Source: Lates calcarifer
Lineage: Eukaryota; Chordata; Actinopteri; Centropomidae
Length of the DNA: 64,000 nucleotides
NCBI RefSeq assembly: GCF_001640805.2
Contig: NC_066845.1
Coordinates: 22,942,307-23,006,306 of the forward strand
Direction: 5' to 3'
This document shows, one piece after another, positions 60,001 through 62,459 of the stretch. The translations under genes and the position numbers were made by a program. Below the pieces are notes generated by a model. That model was not told the DNA's origin and did not search any database. It saw nothing but the letters and a program-made list of their open reading frames with translations. Numbering within the stretch: position 1 is the first letter of the stretch; each line of letters opens with the position of its first letter.

Positions 60001-61589
60001 CTGCAACAGGGACTGAAAGACTAGTCAAGATAGAGGGACAGATGGTTGCAGAAAAACATAGAGTAAACCTGAATGAAAACCTTTTCAAGAGTGCTCTGGA
60101 TCTTAGGGCTTTAACAAGACAATGACCTGAAGCATGGAAAGAAAACACAGGAGCGGCTTCGGGAAAATTATGTGAAAAGTCCTAGAGCAGCCCAGCCAGA
60201 GTCTGGACCTGAACCCATTTATTTGTAATAAATAAAAACACTCTGGAAATGTTTTTGTGGACTATTGTGTGTAGATTGGAGAGAAAAACATATATTGTGT
60301 GTGTTTGTAAAAAGTGCTACTGGGCTATATGTCACAATTAATCATTTTATGGTCACTTCTGCTGTATGTGCCTCCAGGCTTTAGAGCAGAGCTTGGATAG
60401 CCTGGCCCTGACCAGTTTTGGGGTGATGGACACCACCCTGGAGGAGGTCTTCCTCAAAGTGTCTGAGGAGGACCAGTCACTGGAAAACAGTGATGCTGGT
60501 GAGACCTCTCCTGTGCCTCCAGGTAGCACAACACCTCCAAGTTTTTAGCTTTCATAAATTAATCATGACTTTCTCCACAAAAATAGATATCTGAAAAATG
60601 TGCACTATCTATGTTAAAGGTGAAGCATTGTTAGAATTGATTTTTTGGCACAAGGCTGAGATGATAATCTCTCACATACTTTTCTGTTCATCTGCAGACA
60701 TGAAAGGTTCTCCAGGGGGCAGCTCAGTGGGGAAATCCTCAGTGGGTTCAGGAGGCCAGGGGGGGTCACAGGGTGAGACTGGACCTTCAGTGGAGAGTGA
60801 AAAGCTGGAGGTGGAGCTGAGTAATCTGGTGATGTGCTCCAGGATGAGCCAGAGCCAGTCCTCCCTGAAATCCTCCTCATCCATCGGCTCAGTTAGGGGC
60901 GATGAAGGGGGCCTCTATGCAGACTACTATGGAGATTACTGTCCGCTCTTTGACAATGGCCAAGAGTCTGACTCTGCCAGCCTGAGGGGTAAGACAACAA
61001 GATGGCCTCAAGACTACTGCAATCAAAAGGTGTTGATTTTACTGTTCACACTGGGTCTTATACAAGAACCACTCTTATGAACAGACCTATCCTTAAGTGG
61101 CATGTATACATGAGATCTAAGAGAATGCCTTGATCTGAATGAATTTAGAGTTTAACTATGTTACTGAAACCAACTAAAATAAAGATGAAACTTAAAAAAT
61201 AAAGGAAATGGTAAGACTGTGGCTAATGAAGGCACCAGGTTCAGACAAGGATTGCTGCAGTTTGATCCTTTTTTCACCATGGGTCCTACAGTGTTATAGT
61301 ACTGAAGTCAATCATTTCAGTATTTTGCCACTTTGTCATTTTCATGTGGTGTTTCCTTTCTTTCCAGGTCATGCAGAGAACCCCTTGTCCCCAGAGCCCA
61401 AAGTCCAGGAGGGGCAAGGTAGCTTCAAGTTGGAGGGTTGGTGGTTAAAGCTAAGTCAGTTTCATGGCCTAATTGTGAAGAGGTTCCACTGCGCCAAGAG
61501 GAATACCAAGGGCCTCTTCTCACAGATCCTCCTACCTGCTTTCTTCGTTTGTGTGGCCATGACTGTGGCCTTATCTGTGCCTGAGATTG
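6724..61589 (+). CDS. abca2: ABCA2 lipid transporter, 5' part (28 exons, gene continues past the window)
   Basis: Joined exons give 1,567 codons plus one base with no stop. Human ABCA2 is about 2,435 residues, so roughly 64% is present. The protein is a full-size ABCA-type ATP-binding cassette transporter; in mammals ABCA2 acts in late endosomes/lysosomes, is abundant in oligodendrocytes and affects sterol and sphingolipid handling. Visible in order: helix 1 (about 24-42), first extracellular domain (about 45-755), five or so helices (763-785, 811-832, 847-870, 877-897, 955-975), nucleotide-binding domain 1 (about 1050-1290), a Ser/Gly-rich linker (1357-1510) and the first helix of half two (1547-1563). 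The N-terminus, the helix 2-6 region and the cassette are nearly residue-for-residue ABCA2; ABCA1, ABCA4 and ABCA7 differ clearly in the extracellular domain and linker. The reading frame is intact, so this looks like a functional gene. Confidence 0.97.
6790..8950. other. Start of intron 1, no gene seen
   Basis: The longest intron (6790-23180) begins here. Short frames such as 7622-7822 have no recognisable domain and are not supported. No repeat could be matched elsewhere in the window. Confidence 0.4.
8960..9640 (-). pseudogene. hAT transposase relic
   Basis: Minus-strand frames with several stops read in order through a Lys-rich N-terminal part (9620-9420), a [12 protein letters not shown] block (about 9310), a [17 protein letters not shown] block (about 9170) and a [12 protein letters not shown] block (about 9040), the hallmark order of ZBED5/GTF2IRD2-type hAT transposases. 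Part of it (9373-9480, 9572-9620) is shared with the deleted hAT copy at 59268-59939. An 85-base insertion at about 9484-9570 interrupts it. Confidence 0.6.
9484..9570. repeat. Short dispersed repeat inserted in the hAT relic
   Basis: Starts GCATTTTCTGCAGGAAATGC and ends near CCAATCAGATTT. The same sequence occurs at 10012-10095, 39545-39575 and 62400-62435, and the equivalent site in the 59268-59939 copy lacks it. Confidence 0.65.
9862..9912. repeat. Short GGGGCCTT-type minisatellite
   Basis: About five imperfect units of GGGGCCTT, some followed by CAG or AG. Confidence 0.8.
9920..10100. repeat. Dispersed repeat, second copy in intron 1
   Basis: A TTCTGCCATTTTTCAG segment followed by the GCATTTTCTACAGGAAATGC block, the same order as in 39485-39575. 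Confidence 0.6.
10646..10818 (+). mobile_element. SINE with internal deletion
   Basis: The head (GGTGGTGAAGTGGTGGTTC) joins directly to the 3' body (CTGGCGATCTGTCCAGGGTG) and ends in a GAATGAATGAAT tail. About 150 bases of the body are missing compared with 43777-44092. Confidence 0.7.
10820..12150. other. Intron 1, nothing recognised
   Basis: No supported frame. A Lys/Arg-rich frame at 11737-11940 has no match I recognise and lies in purine-rich sequence. Confidence 0.4.
12158..12193. repeat. (CA)n microsatellite
   Basis: An uninterrupted CA run after GCGC. Confidence 0.97.
12655..13017 (-). mobile_element. tRNA-headed SINE, full length
   Basis: The minus strand carries the head with A- and B-box-like motifs near 12960-13015, the common body, and a (CATC)n tail at 12660-12683. 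This is the most complete minus-strand copy and is useful for defining the family. Confidence 0.78.
13851..13881. repeat. (CA)n microsatellite
   Basis: A CA run flanked by C-rich sequence. The frames through it are artefacts. Confidence 0.97.
13945..15410 (+). repeat. Internally repetitive 1.5-kb repeat of unknown class
   Basis: Five or six imperfect units, each with GGTGGTGTTATGAC, a TGTTCAGGC(C/T)GG segment and GAAGTTTGGGGCAGATT, spaced roughly 100-330 bases apart. Related sequence in the opposite orientation lies in introns 3 and 5 (27080-27590, 29780-30430, 31090-31690). No coding frame. I recognise the family as common in fish but cannot assign it to a class. Confidence 0.65.
15411..17500. 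other. Intron 1, nothing recognised
   Basis: Frames such as 16118-16456 and 16636-16998 show no domain, no similarity that I know and no splice context. They are left unannotated. Confidence 0.4.
17510..17830 (+). mobile_element. Non-LTR retrotransposon 3' fragment
   Basis: The frame at 17596-17823 encodes [20 protein letters not shown], the C-terminus of a very common fish LINE reverse transcriptase. The 17510-17575 part encodes the [14 protein letters not shown] stretch just before it, in another frame. It is 5'-truncated and frameshifted. Confidence 0.65.
17977..19017 (+). mobile_element. hAT element with BED zinc finger relic and 8-bp target duplication
   Basis: The ends TAGGGATGCACC and GGAGCATCCCTA form terminal inverted repeats, flanked by an exact 8-base duplication ATTATTAC (17969-17976 and 19018-19025). 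Subterminal GTATCGG/CCGATAC motifs are repeated at both ends. From 18140 the plus strand reads as a BED zinc finger (VWRYFKV, then C-x2-C, then TTNLIKHL) with one stop; 18297-18624 keeps hAT transposase pieces in shifting frames. It is too short for an active element, so it is internally deleted and degenerate. Confidence 0.88.
19440..19611. mobile_element. Possible Tc1-type MITE fragment
   Basis: The right edge carries TCTGTCCAAATACTTATGG followed by CTGGACTGTA, the style of Tc1 ends in fish. The left end is not resolved. Confidence 0.35.
20260..20322. repeat. (CT)n(GT)n compound microsatellite
   Basis: A CT run passes into a GT run. Confidence 0.97.
20323..21700. other. Intron 1, simple repeats only
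   Basis: Holds a GT run at 20471-20488 and a TCTCCTCA-type minisatellite at about 21212-21276. Nothing else is recognised. Confidence 0.45.
21720..22140 (+). pseudogene. LINE reverse transcriptase fragment (L1/Tx1-like)
   Basis: The frame at 21911-22153 reads [20 protein letters not shown], the conserved start of the reverse transcriptase domain in L1-type LINEs. The preceding 150 bases encode the Glu/Lys-rich region before it, broken by stops. It is truncated on both sides. Confidence 0.65.
22146..22294. mobile_element. piggyBac-like end fragment
   Basis: Matches 1143-1233 and continues to GCGTGAAAGGGTTAA, the mirror image of the TTAACCCTTTC end at 182. It keeps the terminus lost from the 182-1233 copy. 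Confidence 0.55.
22300..23180. other. End of intron 1
   Basis: Contains a CTCCT minisatellite (about 22553-22580) and the pyrimidine tract before exon 2. No gene. Confidence 0.5.
23181..23274 (+). CDS. abca2: abca2 exon 2 (first transmembrane helix)
   Basis: Residues 23-53. It encodes a hydrophobic segment, residues 24-42, followed by a basic Arg-Gln-Lys-Lys stretch, matching the first membrane helix of ABCA2. The acceptor is a pyrimidine tract ending in CAG at 23180; the donor GTAGG is at 23275, leaving one base of the next codon. Confidence 0.96.
23275..25620. other. Intron 2, first part
   Basis: Carries short TA (25226-25244), CA and TG (25403-25422) runs. No supported exon. A candidate micro-exon near 24890 lacks an acceptor. 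Confidence 0.45.
25621..25859. mobile_element. Foldback MITE with inverted ends and direct subterminal repeats
   Basis: The ends 25621-25641 and 25839-25859 are 21-base inverted repeats with one mismatch. Inside them, a block starting GAGGGTGTGCTTTAA and ending CAGTGATGCGGTCA occurs twice in the same direction (about 25636-25681 and 25788-25830). There is no coding frame. Related sequence is split in intron 5. Confidence 0.75.
26463..26476. promoter_or_regulatory. RFX X-box-like palindrome in intron 2
   Basis: GTAACCATGGAAAC fits the two half-sites of an RFX X-box with one deviation in the second half. It lies in apparently unique sequence about 380 bases before exon 3. Function is unproven. 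Confidence 0.3.
26857..26968 (+). CDS. abca2: abca2 exon 3 (start of extracellular domain 1)
   Basis: Residues 54-91, with the ABCA2-typical run [20 protein letters not shown] and its conserved Cys. The acceptor CTAG ends at 26856; the donor GTGAG starts at 26969, phase 2. Confidence 0.96.
27060..27590 (-). repeat. Copy of the 13945-type repeat
   Basis: Begins with two tandem starts of TTAGGGCCCAAGCACC (about 27062 and 27111) and contains the CAATCTGCCCCACACTTC and GCAACCTACTGGCAAT elements in reverse orientation relative to intron 1. Confidence 0.6.
27595..27810. repeat. Dispersed repeat with internal hairpin
   Basis: Same family as 35735-35950 (both share a TATAGTGCTTTT start and a CTTGCCCA(A/G)G end). 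It contains perfect 17-base inverted arms at 27605-27621 and 27627-27643. Confidence 0.6.
28279..28442 (+). CDS. abca2: abca2 exon 4
   Basis: Residues 91-145 of the first extracellular domain. The opening [15 protein letters not shown] matches ABCA2; the end of the exon is less conserved. Acceptor TTAG at 28278, donor GTCTA at 28443, phase 1. The donor is weak after its GT, but it restores the frame exactly with exon 5. Confidence 0.93.
29138..29259 (+). CDS. abca2: abca2 exon 5
   Basis: Residues 146-186 of the extracellular domain, including the N-glycosylation sequon in LSLSNSTT, which aligns with LSLPNST of mammalian ABCA2. Acceptor GCAG at 29137; donor GTGAT at 29260 on a codon boundary. 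Confidence 0.94.
29470..29755 (+). repeat. Dispersed repeat, degenerate nuclear-receptor-like palindrome
   Basis: Same family as 36870-37270 and 48560-48810, recognisable by the order CATTCTTGTGAACAC, TCAAAGATGAACTGA and a GGTCAAGG segment. Its palindrome at 29649-29663 has two mutations. Confidence 0.65.
29780..30430 (-). repeat. Copy of the 13945-type repeat
   Basis: Reverse orientation relative to intron 1: it matches 15000-15380, including the CCTACAGGAAG and CAATATTCACAATAAG parts. It starts with TTAGGGCCTGAGCAC. Confidence 0.65.
30432..31070. mobile_element. Disrupted second copy of the foldback MITE
   Basis: Pieces of the 25621 element occur at 30432-30596 and about 30949-31070 with unrelated sequence between them, so the copy is interrupted or rearranged. 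Confidence 0.5.
31090..31690 (-). repeat. Copy of the 13945-type repeat with its far end
   Basis: Reverse-orientation units with GCCACCTATTGGCAACAG and GCCACCTACTGGAAACAG, ending in GAGGGCCCGTTCAACG and CTGCTCGCAGC at about 31680, which looks like the family's terminus. Confidence 0.6.
32118..32170. repeat. (GTGTGC)n microsatellite before exon 6
   Basis: Repeats of GTGTGC run up to about ten bases before the acceptor of exon 6 and take the place of a normal pyrimidine tract. Confidence 0.9.
32180..32293 (+). CDS. abca2: abca2 exon 6
   Basis: Residues 187-224. VYNLIFGTS corresponds to VYHLLFGPS of ABCA2; the rest is a divergent, Gly/Arg-rich extracellular segment. Acceptor TGTAG at 32179; donor GTAAAT at 32294, phase 0. 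Confidence 0.92.
33170..33346 (+). CDS. abca2: abca2 exon 7 (divergent extracellular segment)
   Basis: Residues 225-283. The 59 codons are open, flanked by CTCTAG and GTATAC, and in phase on both sides. Sequence similarity to mammalian ABCA2 is low here, and the fish segment between the conserved VYNLIFG and TCGEG motifs is longer than the mammalian one as I know it. Confidence 0.88.
33852..34073 (+). CDS. abca2: abca2 exon 8
   Basis: Residues 284-357. Contains the ABCA2-like stretch from LETLTCGEG through ILLVPE to ALCSG, with two conserved cysteines. Acceptor CCACAG at 33851; donor GTACAG at 34074, phase 0. Confidence 0.95.
34074..35730. other. Intron 8, no gene seen
   Basis: No exon-like frame. 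Around 35290-35360 the text ACAGTGCACTATGTAGTAAA resembles the edge of a fish MITE, but no partner end is visible. Confidence 0.4.
35735..35950 (+). repeat. Dispersed repeat, second copy
   Basis: AAATGGTTGCATTTATATAG at the start and CTTGCCCAGGGACACTTC near the end, the same family as 27595-27810. Confidence 0.6.
36070..36446 (+). CDS. abca2: abca2 exon 9 (longest exon; glycosylated, acidic insert)
   Basis: Residues 358-483. The conserved core reads [20 protein letters not shown], then N-glycosylation sequons at Asn416, Asn422 and Asn429, then a Glu/Gly/Arg/Lys-rich low-complexity stretch (about 435-462), then [17 protein letters not shown], almost identical to mammals. The acidic stretch falls where mammalian ABCA2 has a different Ala/Gly-rich stretch, so this is a fast-evolving loop. 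Acceptor AACAG at 36069; donor GTGAG at 36447, phase 2. Confidence 0.95.
36870..37270 (+). repeat. Dispersed repeat carrying a perfect ERE palindrome
   Basis: It contains AGGTCACAGTGACCT at 37067-37081, preceded by a second AGGTCA. Family members: 29470 and 48560. Confidence 0.75.
37403..37562 (+). CDS. abca2: abca2 exon 10 (GC splice donor)
   Basis: Residues 483-536, with the strongly conserved [19 protein letters not shown] block. The exon ends AAG followed by GCAAGT at 37563, a GC donor in an otherwise ideal context. Joining to exon 11 at 40086 gives Lys-Ala-Asn-Glu-Thr as in mammals. The nearest GT, at 37567, would add four bases and break the frame. Confidence 0.94.
37740..39580. repeat. 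AT-rich dispersed repeat occupying most of intron 10
   Basis: Starts with CTACTTCAGCATACTTTAAT and ends with CTGCATTTTCTGCAGGAAATGC. The final segment recurs at 9484, 9930 and 62240-62440. Long hydrophobic frames inside it come from T-rich sequence, not from a protein. Confidence 0.5.
40086..40214 (+). CDS. abca2: abca2 exon 11
   Basis: Residues 537-579. [14 protein letters not shown] and VWLNISA match ABCA2 and carry three potential N-glycosylation sites. Acceptor CTTAG at 40085; donor GTACAA at 40215, phase 0. Confidence 0.96.
40389..40556 (+). CDS. abca2: abca2 exon 12
   Basis: Residues 580-635. The first half is variable, with sequons in LLNGTD and NYSLPNTS; the end, [15 protein letters not shown], is conserved ABCA2. 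The intron before it is only 174 bases. Acceptor ATAG at 40388; donor GTCAGC at 40557. Confidence 0.95.
40557..41280. other. Intron 12, first part, nothing recognised
   Basis: No repeat or exon identified before the hAT-like element that begins near 41284. Confidence 0.4.
41284..42245. mobile_element. Probable non-autonomous hAT element
   Basis: The ends share GGGCTGATATTGATACCGAT-like and ATCAGCGCCGATAATCGG-like subterminal sequence in inverse order, as in fish hAT elements. No transposase frame. The exact ends and target duplication could not be fixed. Confidence 0.5.
42460..42556 (+). CDS. abca2: abca2 exon 13
   Basis: Residues 636-668, almost identical to mammalian ABCA2 around [19 protein letters not shown]. 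Acceptor TTTTAG at 42459; donor GTGAG at 42557, phase 1. Confidence 0.96.
42557..43126. other. Intron 13, nothing recognised
   Basis: The frame at 42856-43299 on the minus strand overlaps exon 14 and is its antisense shadow. Confidence 0.5.
43127..43300 (+). CDS. abca2: abca2 exon 14
   Basis: Residues 668-726 at the membrane-proximal end of the first extracellular domain: the conserved [24 protein letters not shown] and [11 protein letters not shown] blocks. Acceptor TTAAG at 43126; donor GTAAGT at 43301, phase 1. Confidence 0.97.
43777..44092 (+). mobile_element. tRNA-headed SINE, full length, plus strand
   Basis: GGGCGGTACAGTGGTGCAGT opens the head with an A-box-like TGGTGCAGTGGTTAGC; the B-box region is partly lost. 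The body ends in a GGATGGATGG tail. Confidence 0.78.
44556..44658 (+). CDS. abca2: abca2 exon 15
   Basis: Residues 726-760. Carries [20 protein letters not shown], the ABCA-family sequence just before helix 2. Acceptor TTCAG at 44555; donor GTAAG at 44659, phase 2. Confidence 0.97.
44935..45049 (+). CDS. abca2: abca2 exon 16 (helix 2 and cytosolic EKE loop)
   Basis: Residues 760-798. Helix 2 spans about 763-785 and is followed by [12 protein letters not shown], the conserved ABCA intracellular coupling segment. The donor, GTTAGA at 45050, is atypical after its GT but is the only position that keeps the frame with exon 17. Confidence 0.96.
45195..46250 (-). pseudogene. Tc1-like element, minus strand
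   Basis: The minus strand reads from a helix-turn-helix piece ([18 protein letters not shown], about 46235-46180) through a KKWTEEHRHW-like region to [15 protein letters not shown] (about 45790-45740). Several frame changes make it inactive. The left end begins CACTAATGCCCAAAAGTG after TA. The opposite end is missing where the next element begins. Confidence 0.7.
46251..47100 (+). pseudogene. Tc1-like transposase relic, plus strand
   Basis: Frames at 46222-46554, 46551-46862 and 46881-47147 read consecutively through [17 protein letters not shown], the first DDE motif [16 protein letters not shown], the second motif [10 protein letters not shown] and the third motif [10 protein letters not shown]. 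Breaks near 46550 and 46860 disable it. Three catalytic acidic residues are still readable, so the copy is fairly young. No terminal repeats were found. Confidence 0.8.
47196..47340. repeat. Complex (TG)(TA)(AG)(TG) microsatellite
   Basis: Consecutive TG, TA, CATA, TA, AG and TG runs. All reading frames across it are artefacts. Confidence 0.97.
47449..47639 (+). CDS. abca2: abca2 exon 17 (helices 3 and 4)
   Basis: Residues 799-862. [16 protein letters not shown] is the conserved ABCA MGL motif; two hydrophobic spans follow, about 811-832 and 847-862 onward. Acceptor CTCAG at 47448; donor GTGAG at 47640, phase 2. The preceding intron contains two Tc1-like elements. Confidence 0.97.
48016..48166 (+). 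CDS. abca2: abca2 exon 18 (helices 4-5)
   Basis: Residues 862-912. It completes helix 4, then the [11 protein letters not shown] turn and helix 5 (about 877-897), identical in kind to mammalian ABCA2. Acceptor TTCAG at 48015; donor GTAAGG at 48167, phase 0. Confidence 0.97.
48320..48524 (+). CDS. abca2: abca2 exon 19 (helix 6)
   Basis: Residues 913-981. [19 protein letters not shown] and the [16 protein letters not shown] loop are ABCA2; helix 6 is about 955-975. The preceding intron is only 153 bases. Acceptor CCAG at 48319; donor GTATGA at 48525, phase 1. Confidence 0.97.
48560..48810 (+). repeat. Dispersed repeat carrying a perfect consensus ERE
   Basis: AGGTCACTGTGACCT at 48747-48761 overlaps TCAAGGTCA at 48744-48752. 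It lies in intron 19, the 317-base gap before exon 20, so the repeat ends close to the acceptor. Confidence 0.75.
48842..49006 (+). CDS. abca2: abca2 exon 20 (linker into the ATPase)
   Basis: Residues 981-1036. [14 protein letters not shown] is the family motif after helix 6; a variable Trp/Gly-rich part and [15 protein letters not shown] follow. Acceptor TACAG ends at 48841; donor GTATGG at 49007, phase 1. Confidence 0.96.
49083..49200 (-). mobile_element. SINE fragment (3' part)
   Basis: Minus-strand tail of the common SINE with a CCATCCATCTATCC tail. Confidence 0.65.
49436..49550. mobile_element. MITE fragment, CACAGCAAA family
   Basis: Starts with CACAGCAAAATCGCCAGTG after TA, the same end as the complete copy at 49797-49971. 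The right end is not recognisable. Confidence 0.55.
49592..49796 (+). mobile_element. SINE head, interrupted by a MITE
   Basis: AGGCGGCACGGTGGTGCAGT opens a well-preserved tRNA-like head with A- and B-box motifs (GGTTCGAGCCC). The body stops exactly at the MITE that begins at 49797. Confidence 0.75.
49797..49971. mobile_element. 175-bp MITE with CACAGCAAA ends and TA target
   Basis: The left end CACAGCAAAGCTGCCAGTG and the right end CACCGGTGATTTTGCTGTG are inverted repeats with a few mismatches. TA lies at 49795-49796 and 49972-49973. No coding capacity. Confidence 0.8.
49974..50859. other. Intron 20, last part, nothing recognised
   Basis: AT-rich, no repeat matched in the window, up to the acceptor of exon 21. 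Confidence 0.4.
50860..51040 (+). CDS. abca2: abca2 exon 21 (start of NBD1, Walker A)
   Basis: Residues 1036-1096. After an acidic leader the ATPase domain begins with [13 protein letters not shown]. Walker A GHNGAGKT occupies 1086-1093, with Lys1092 the phosphate-binding lysine. The donor GTGAG at 51041 splits the codon for Met1096, and a TG microsatellite begins about 15 bases later. Confidence 0.98.
51056..51085. repeat. (TG)n microsatellite next to the exon 21 donor
   Basis: A TG run with interspersed CG follows the donor at 51041 by about 15 bases. Confidence 0.95.
51130..51789 (+). mobile_element. Tc1-like element with about 104-bp inverted repeats
   Basis: The left block 51132-51236 is the reverse complement of 51630-51735 with few mismatches (ATGTTGAAACTGAGA in the left arm). 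The interior encodes [12 protein letters not shown] and [13 protein letters not shown], a Tc1-type helix-turn-helix. The right terminus continues to GGAATTGGGGTTGTA at 51789, but the matching left terminus is missing. Confidence 0.7.
52325..52560 (-). mobile_element. SINE fragment
   Basis: Minus-strand body of the common SINE, head truncated. Confidence 0.65.
52968..53180 (+). CDS. abca2: abca2 exon 22 (Q-loop)
   Basis: Residues 1096-1167. [20 protein letters not shown] is the A-family signature after Walker A. The Q-loop CPQHN has Gln1133. Acceptor ATAG at 52967; donor GTCAG at 53181, phase 2. Confidence 0.98.
53181..53927. other. Intron 22, nothing recognised
   Basis: No repeat match inside the window. 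A TG run sits just before the exon 23 acceptor. Confidence 0.45.
53928..54124 (+). CDS. abca2: abca2 exon 23 (signature, Walker B, D-loop)
   Basis: Residues 1167-1233. The ABC signature LSGGM is at 1185-1189; Walker B VILDE is at 1206-1210 with catalytic Glu1210; the D-loop AGVDP follows. All catalytic positions are intact. Acceptor TTCAG at 53927; donor GTGAGT at 54125, phase 1. Confidence 0.98.
54780..54965 (+). mobile_element. Second tRNA-derived SINE family
   Basis: Contains a B-box-like GGTTCAACTCC region, then CTTTACTGTGTGTCACTCCC, a CTCTCTCCCCATTTCCTG block and a TCAAATAAAGGCTAAAAAGC tail. This layout is frequent in teleosts and differs from the GGCGGCACGGTGG family. Confidence 0.6.
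55128..55417. mobile_element. 290-bp Tc1-type MITE with long inverted ends
   Basis: The left end CAGTTGTGCTCATAAGTTT and the right end AAACTTATGAGCACAACTG are exact inverted repeats, continuing imperfectly for about 40 bases. The target TA is at 55126-55127 and 55418-55419. No coding capacity. Confidence 0.9.
55527..55700 (+). CDS. abca2: abca2 exon 24 (H-loop, end of NBD1)
   Basis: Residues 1233-1291. [20 protein letters not shown] contains the H-loop histidine, His1241; [16 protein letters not shown] is the conserved C-terminal part. A 290-base inverted-repeat element ends 109 bases before the acceptor (CACAG at 55526). Donor GTATGT at 55701. Confidence 0.98.
55850..56335. repeat. Dispersed teleost-type repeat in intron 24
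   Basis: TTCTAAGGTGCTTAGGGC and GGGTGTCATCAGTTAATTA are phrases I recognise from a frequent fish repeat. The class was not determined. Confidence 0.4.
57364..57560 (+). CDS. abca2: abca2 exon 25 (regulatory domain 1)
   Basis: Residues 1291-1356. A Ser/Pro-rich piece is followed by [19 protein letters not shown], the conserved ABCA regulatory-domain sequence after NBD1. Acceptor TTAAG at 57363; donor GTACAC at 57561, phase 0. The next intron is packed with Tc1-like and hAT DNA. Confidence 0.96.
57612..59052 (-). mobile_element. Tc1-like element, full length, inactive (1,441 bp)
   Basis: The ends CACAGATGTGGACAAATTT and the matching GGGTACCAACAAATTCGTCC side form inverted repeats, with TA at 57610-57611 and 59053-59054. 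The minus strand encodes an N-terminal DNA-binding domain (58755-58600, [13 protein letters not shown] and [11 protein letters not shown]) and a catalytic region (58250-57980, [14 protein letters not shown] and a QRDNNPKH block). A long A run (58002-58018) and other frame changes disable the frame. Confidence 0.85.
59100..60230 (+). pseudogene. Tc1-like transposase relic split by a hAT insertion
   Basis: 59100-59259 encodes the [15 protein letters not shown] region before the gap and 59948-60230 continues with [19 protein letters not shown]. The two parts abut perfectly once 59260-59939 is removed. Stops and truncation make it inactive. Confidence 0.7.
59268..59939 (-). mobile_element. Deleted hAT element nested in a Tc1 relic
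   Basis: The ends CAGGGGCGTCAAACTCA and TGAGTTTGACACATCTG are inverted repeats. The 8-base target TCATATAC is duplicated exactly at 59260-59267 and 59940-59947. The interior (59380-59560) matches the hAT relic at 9373-9620. Confidence 0.9.
60378..60498 (+). CDS. abca2: abca2 exon 26 (regulatory domain, TTLEEVFL motif)
   Basis: Residues 1357-1397. [20 protein letters not shown] is the hallmark that ends the first half of ABCA proteins. Acceptor TCCAG at 60377; donor GTGAGA at 60499, phase 1. Confidence 0.97.
60698..60988 (+). CDS. abca2: abca2 exon 27 (Ser/Gly-rich linker)
   Basis: Residues 1397-1494. The first half is Gly/Ser-rich and poorly conserved; the second half, with SMS-type repeats followed by [13 protein letters not shown] and [10 protein letters not shown], matches the mammalian ABCA2 linker. 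The serines make it a plausible phosphorylated tether; that is inference. Acceptor GCAG at 60697; donor GTAAG at 60989. Confidence 0.95.
61368..61589 (+). CDS. abca2: abca2 exon 28 (start of second membrane domain)
   Basis: Residues 1494-1568. Ends the linker and enters half two: [20 protein letters not shown] is cytosolic, and helix 7 spans about 1547-1563. Donor GTGAGA at 61590, phase 1. No following exon is recognisable before the window ends. Confidence 0.97.
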
Positions 61590-61924
61590 GTGAGATTTTA
61601 CCAATATGGTTTAGAGTAGGCTTCTATCTTGATTTTCAGGACAGGTAATTAACAGGCAATGCATTGAGAGGAAAAGCAGGTGAATGCACACTGTTGTACT
61701 GCTGAAGTGTGAAGTGCAGTTGATAACAACAATGAAGACAGTTACTGGCAATGACAGTTTTGCACAGAATTTACTGCATTATTCTGCTCGATTTGGAGTA
61801 ATTACTTTCATCCAACTGTAAATCAGTCCCTGATTCATTGGCTGAAAGGTTAACAAGTAGGGCTTCAGCTCAGAGATGTAGAGCAATCACTCTATTTAAC
61901 CTACACTAAGTTAAACCTCTATTT

Positions 61925-62235
61925 GAAGCCCCATTCATATCCCTGGCAGAGGGCACTGAGGTAGTTAAAAAGCTTCTCTGTGGCAAGGTGCCAGGCGTGG
62001 ATAAGATTTGCCCTGAGATGCTAAAGGCTCTGGATATTGTGGGGTTGTCTTGGTTGACACGCCTCTTCAATGTCACATGGAGGTCAGGGACCGGTCAGGG
62101 GTGGTGGTCCCCATTTTTACGGGGGACCGGAGGGTGTGCTCTGATTATAGGGGCATAACACTACTCAGCCTCCCTGGGAAAGTTTACACCAGGGTGCTGG
62201 CCAATTGTTGAACCCCAGATTCAGGAGGAACAATG
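61925..62235 (+). pseudogene. LINE reverse transcriptase fragment
   Basis: Frames read KLLCGKVPGVDKICPEML and LSWLTRLFNVTWRSG, then YRGI-like and LPGK-like motifs in other frames, the start of a common fish LINE reverse transcriptase. It is truncated and frameshifted. Confidence 0.65.
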
Positions 62236-62239
62236 CAGA

Positions 62240-62445
62240 TTCAGCTTTTTCTGCAATTTTGGTATTTTGCTATTCATATATTCTGCTATTGCTATTCAAT
62301 TTTAAGCATTGCTTCAGAGATTACTTTTGGCTTTCAGTTTTCTTTTGAATTTCAACTGTGTTTTCAGCCATTTTAAGCATTGCTTCAGCATTGTGCAGCA
62401 CTGCATTTTCTGCAGGAAATACATTTTCTAGTTGTAATTGTTTTT
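62240..62445. repeat. Dispersed repeat, GCAGGAAAT family
   Basis: Ends with CTGCATTTTCTGCAGGAAAT, the same as 39530-39580. Confidence 0.6.
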
Positions 62446-62459
62446 AATTCCAACAACTA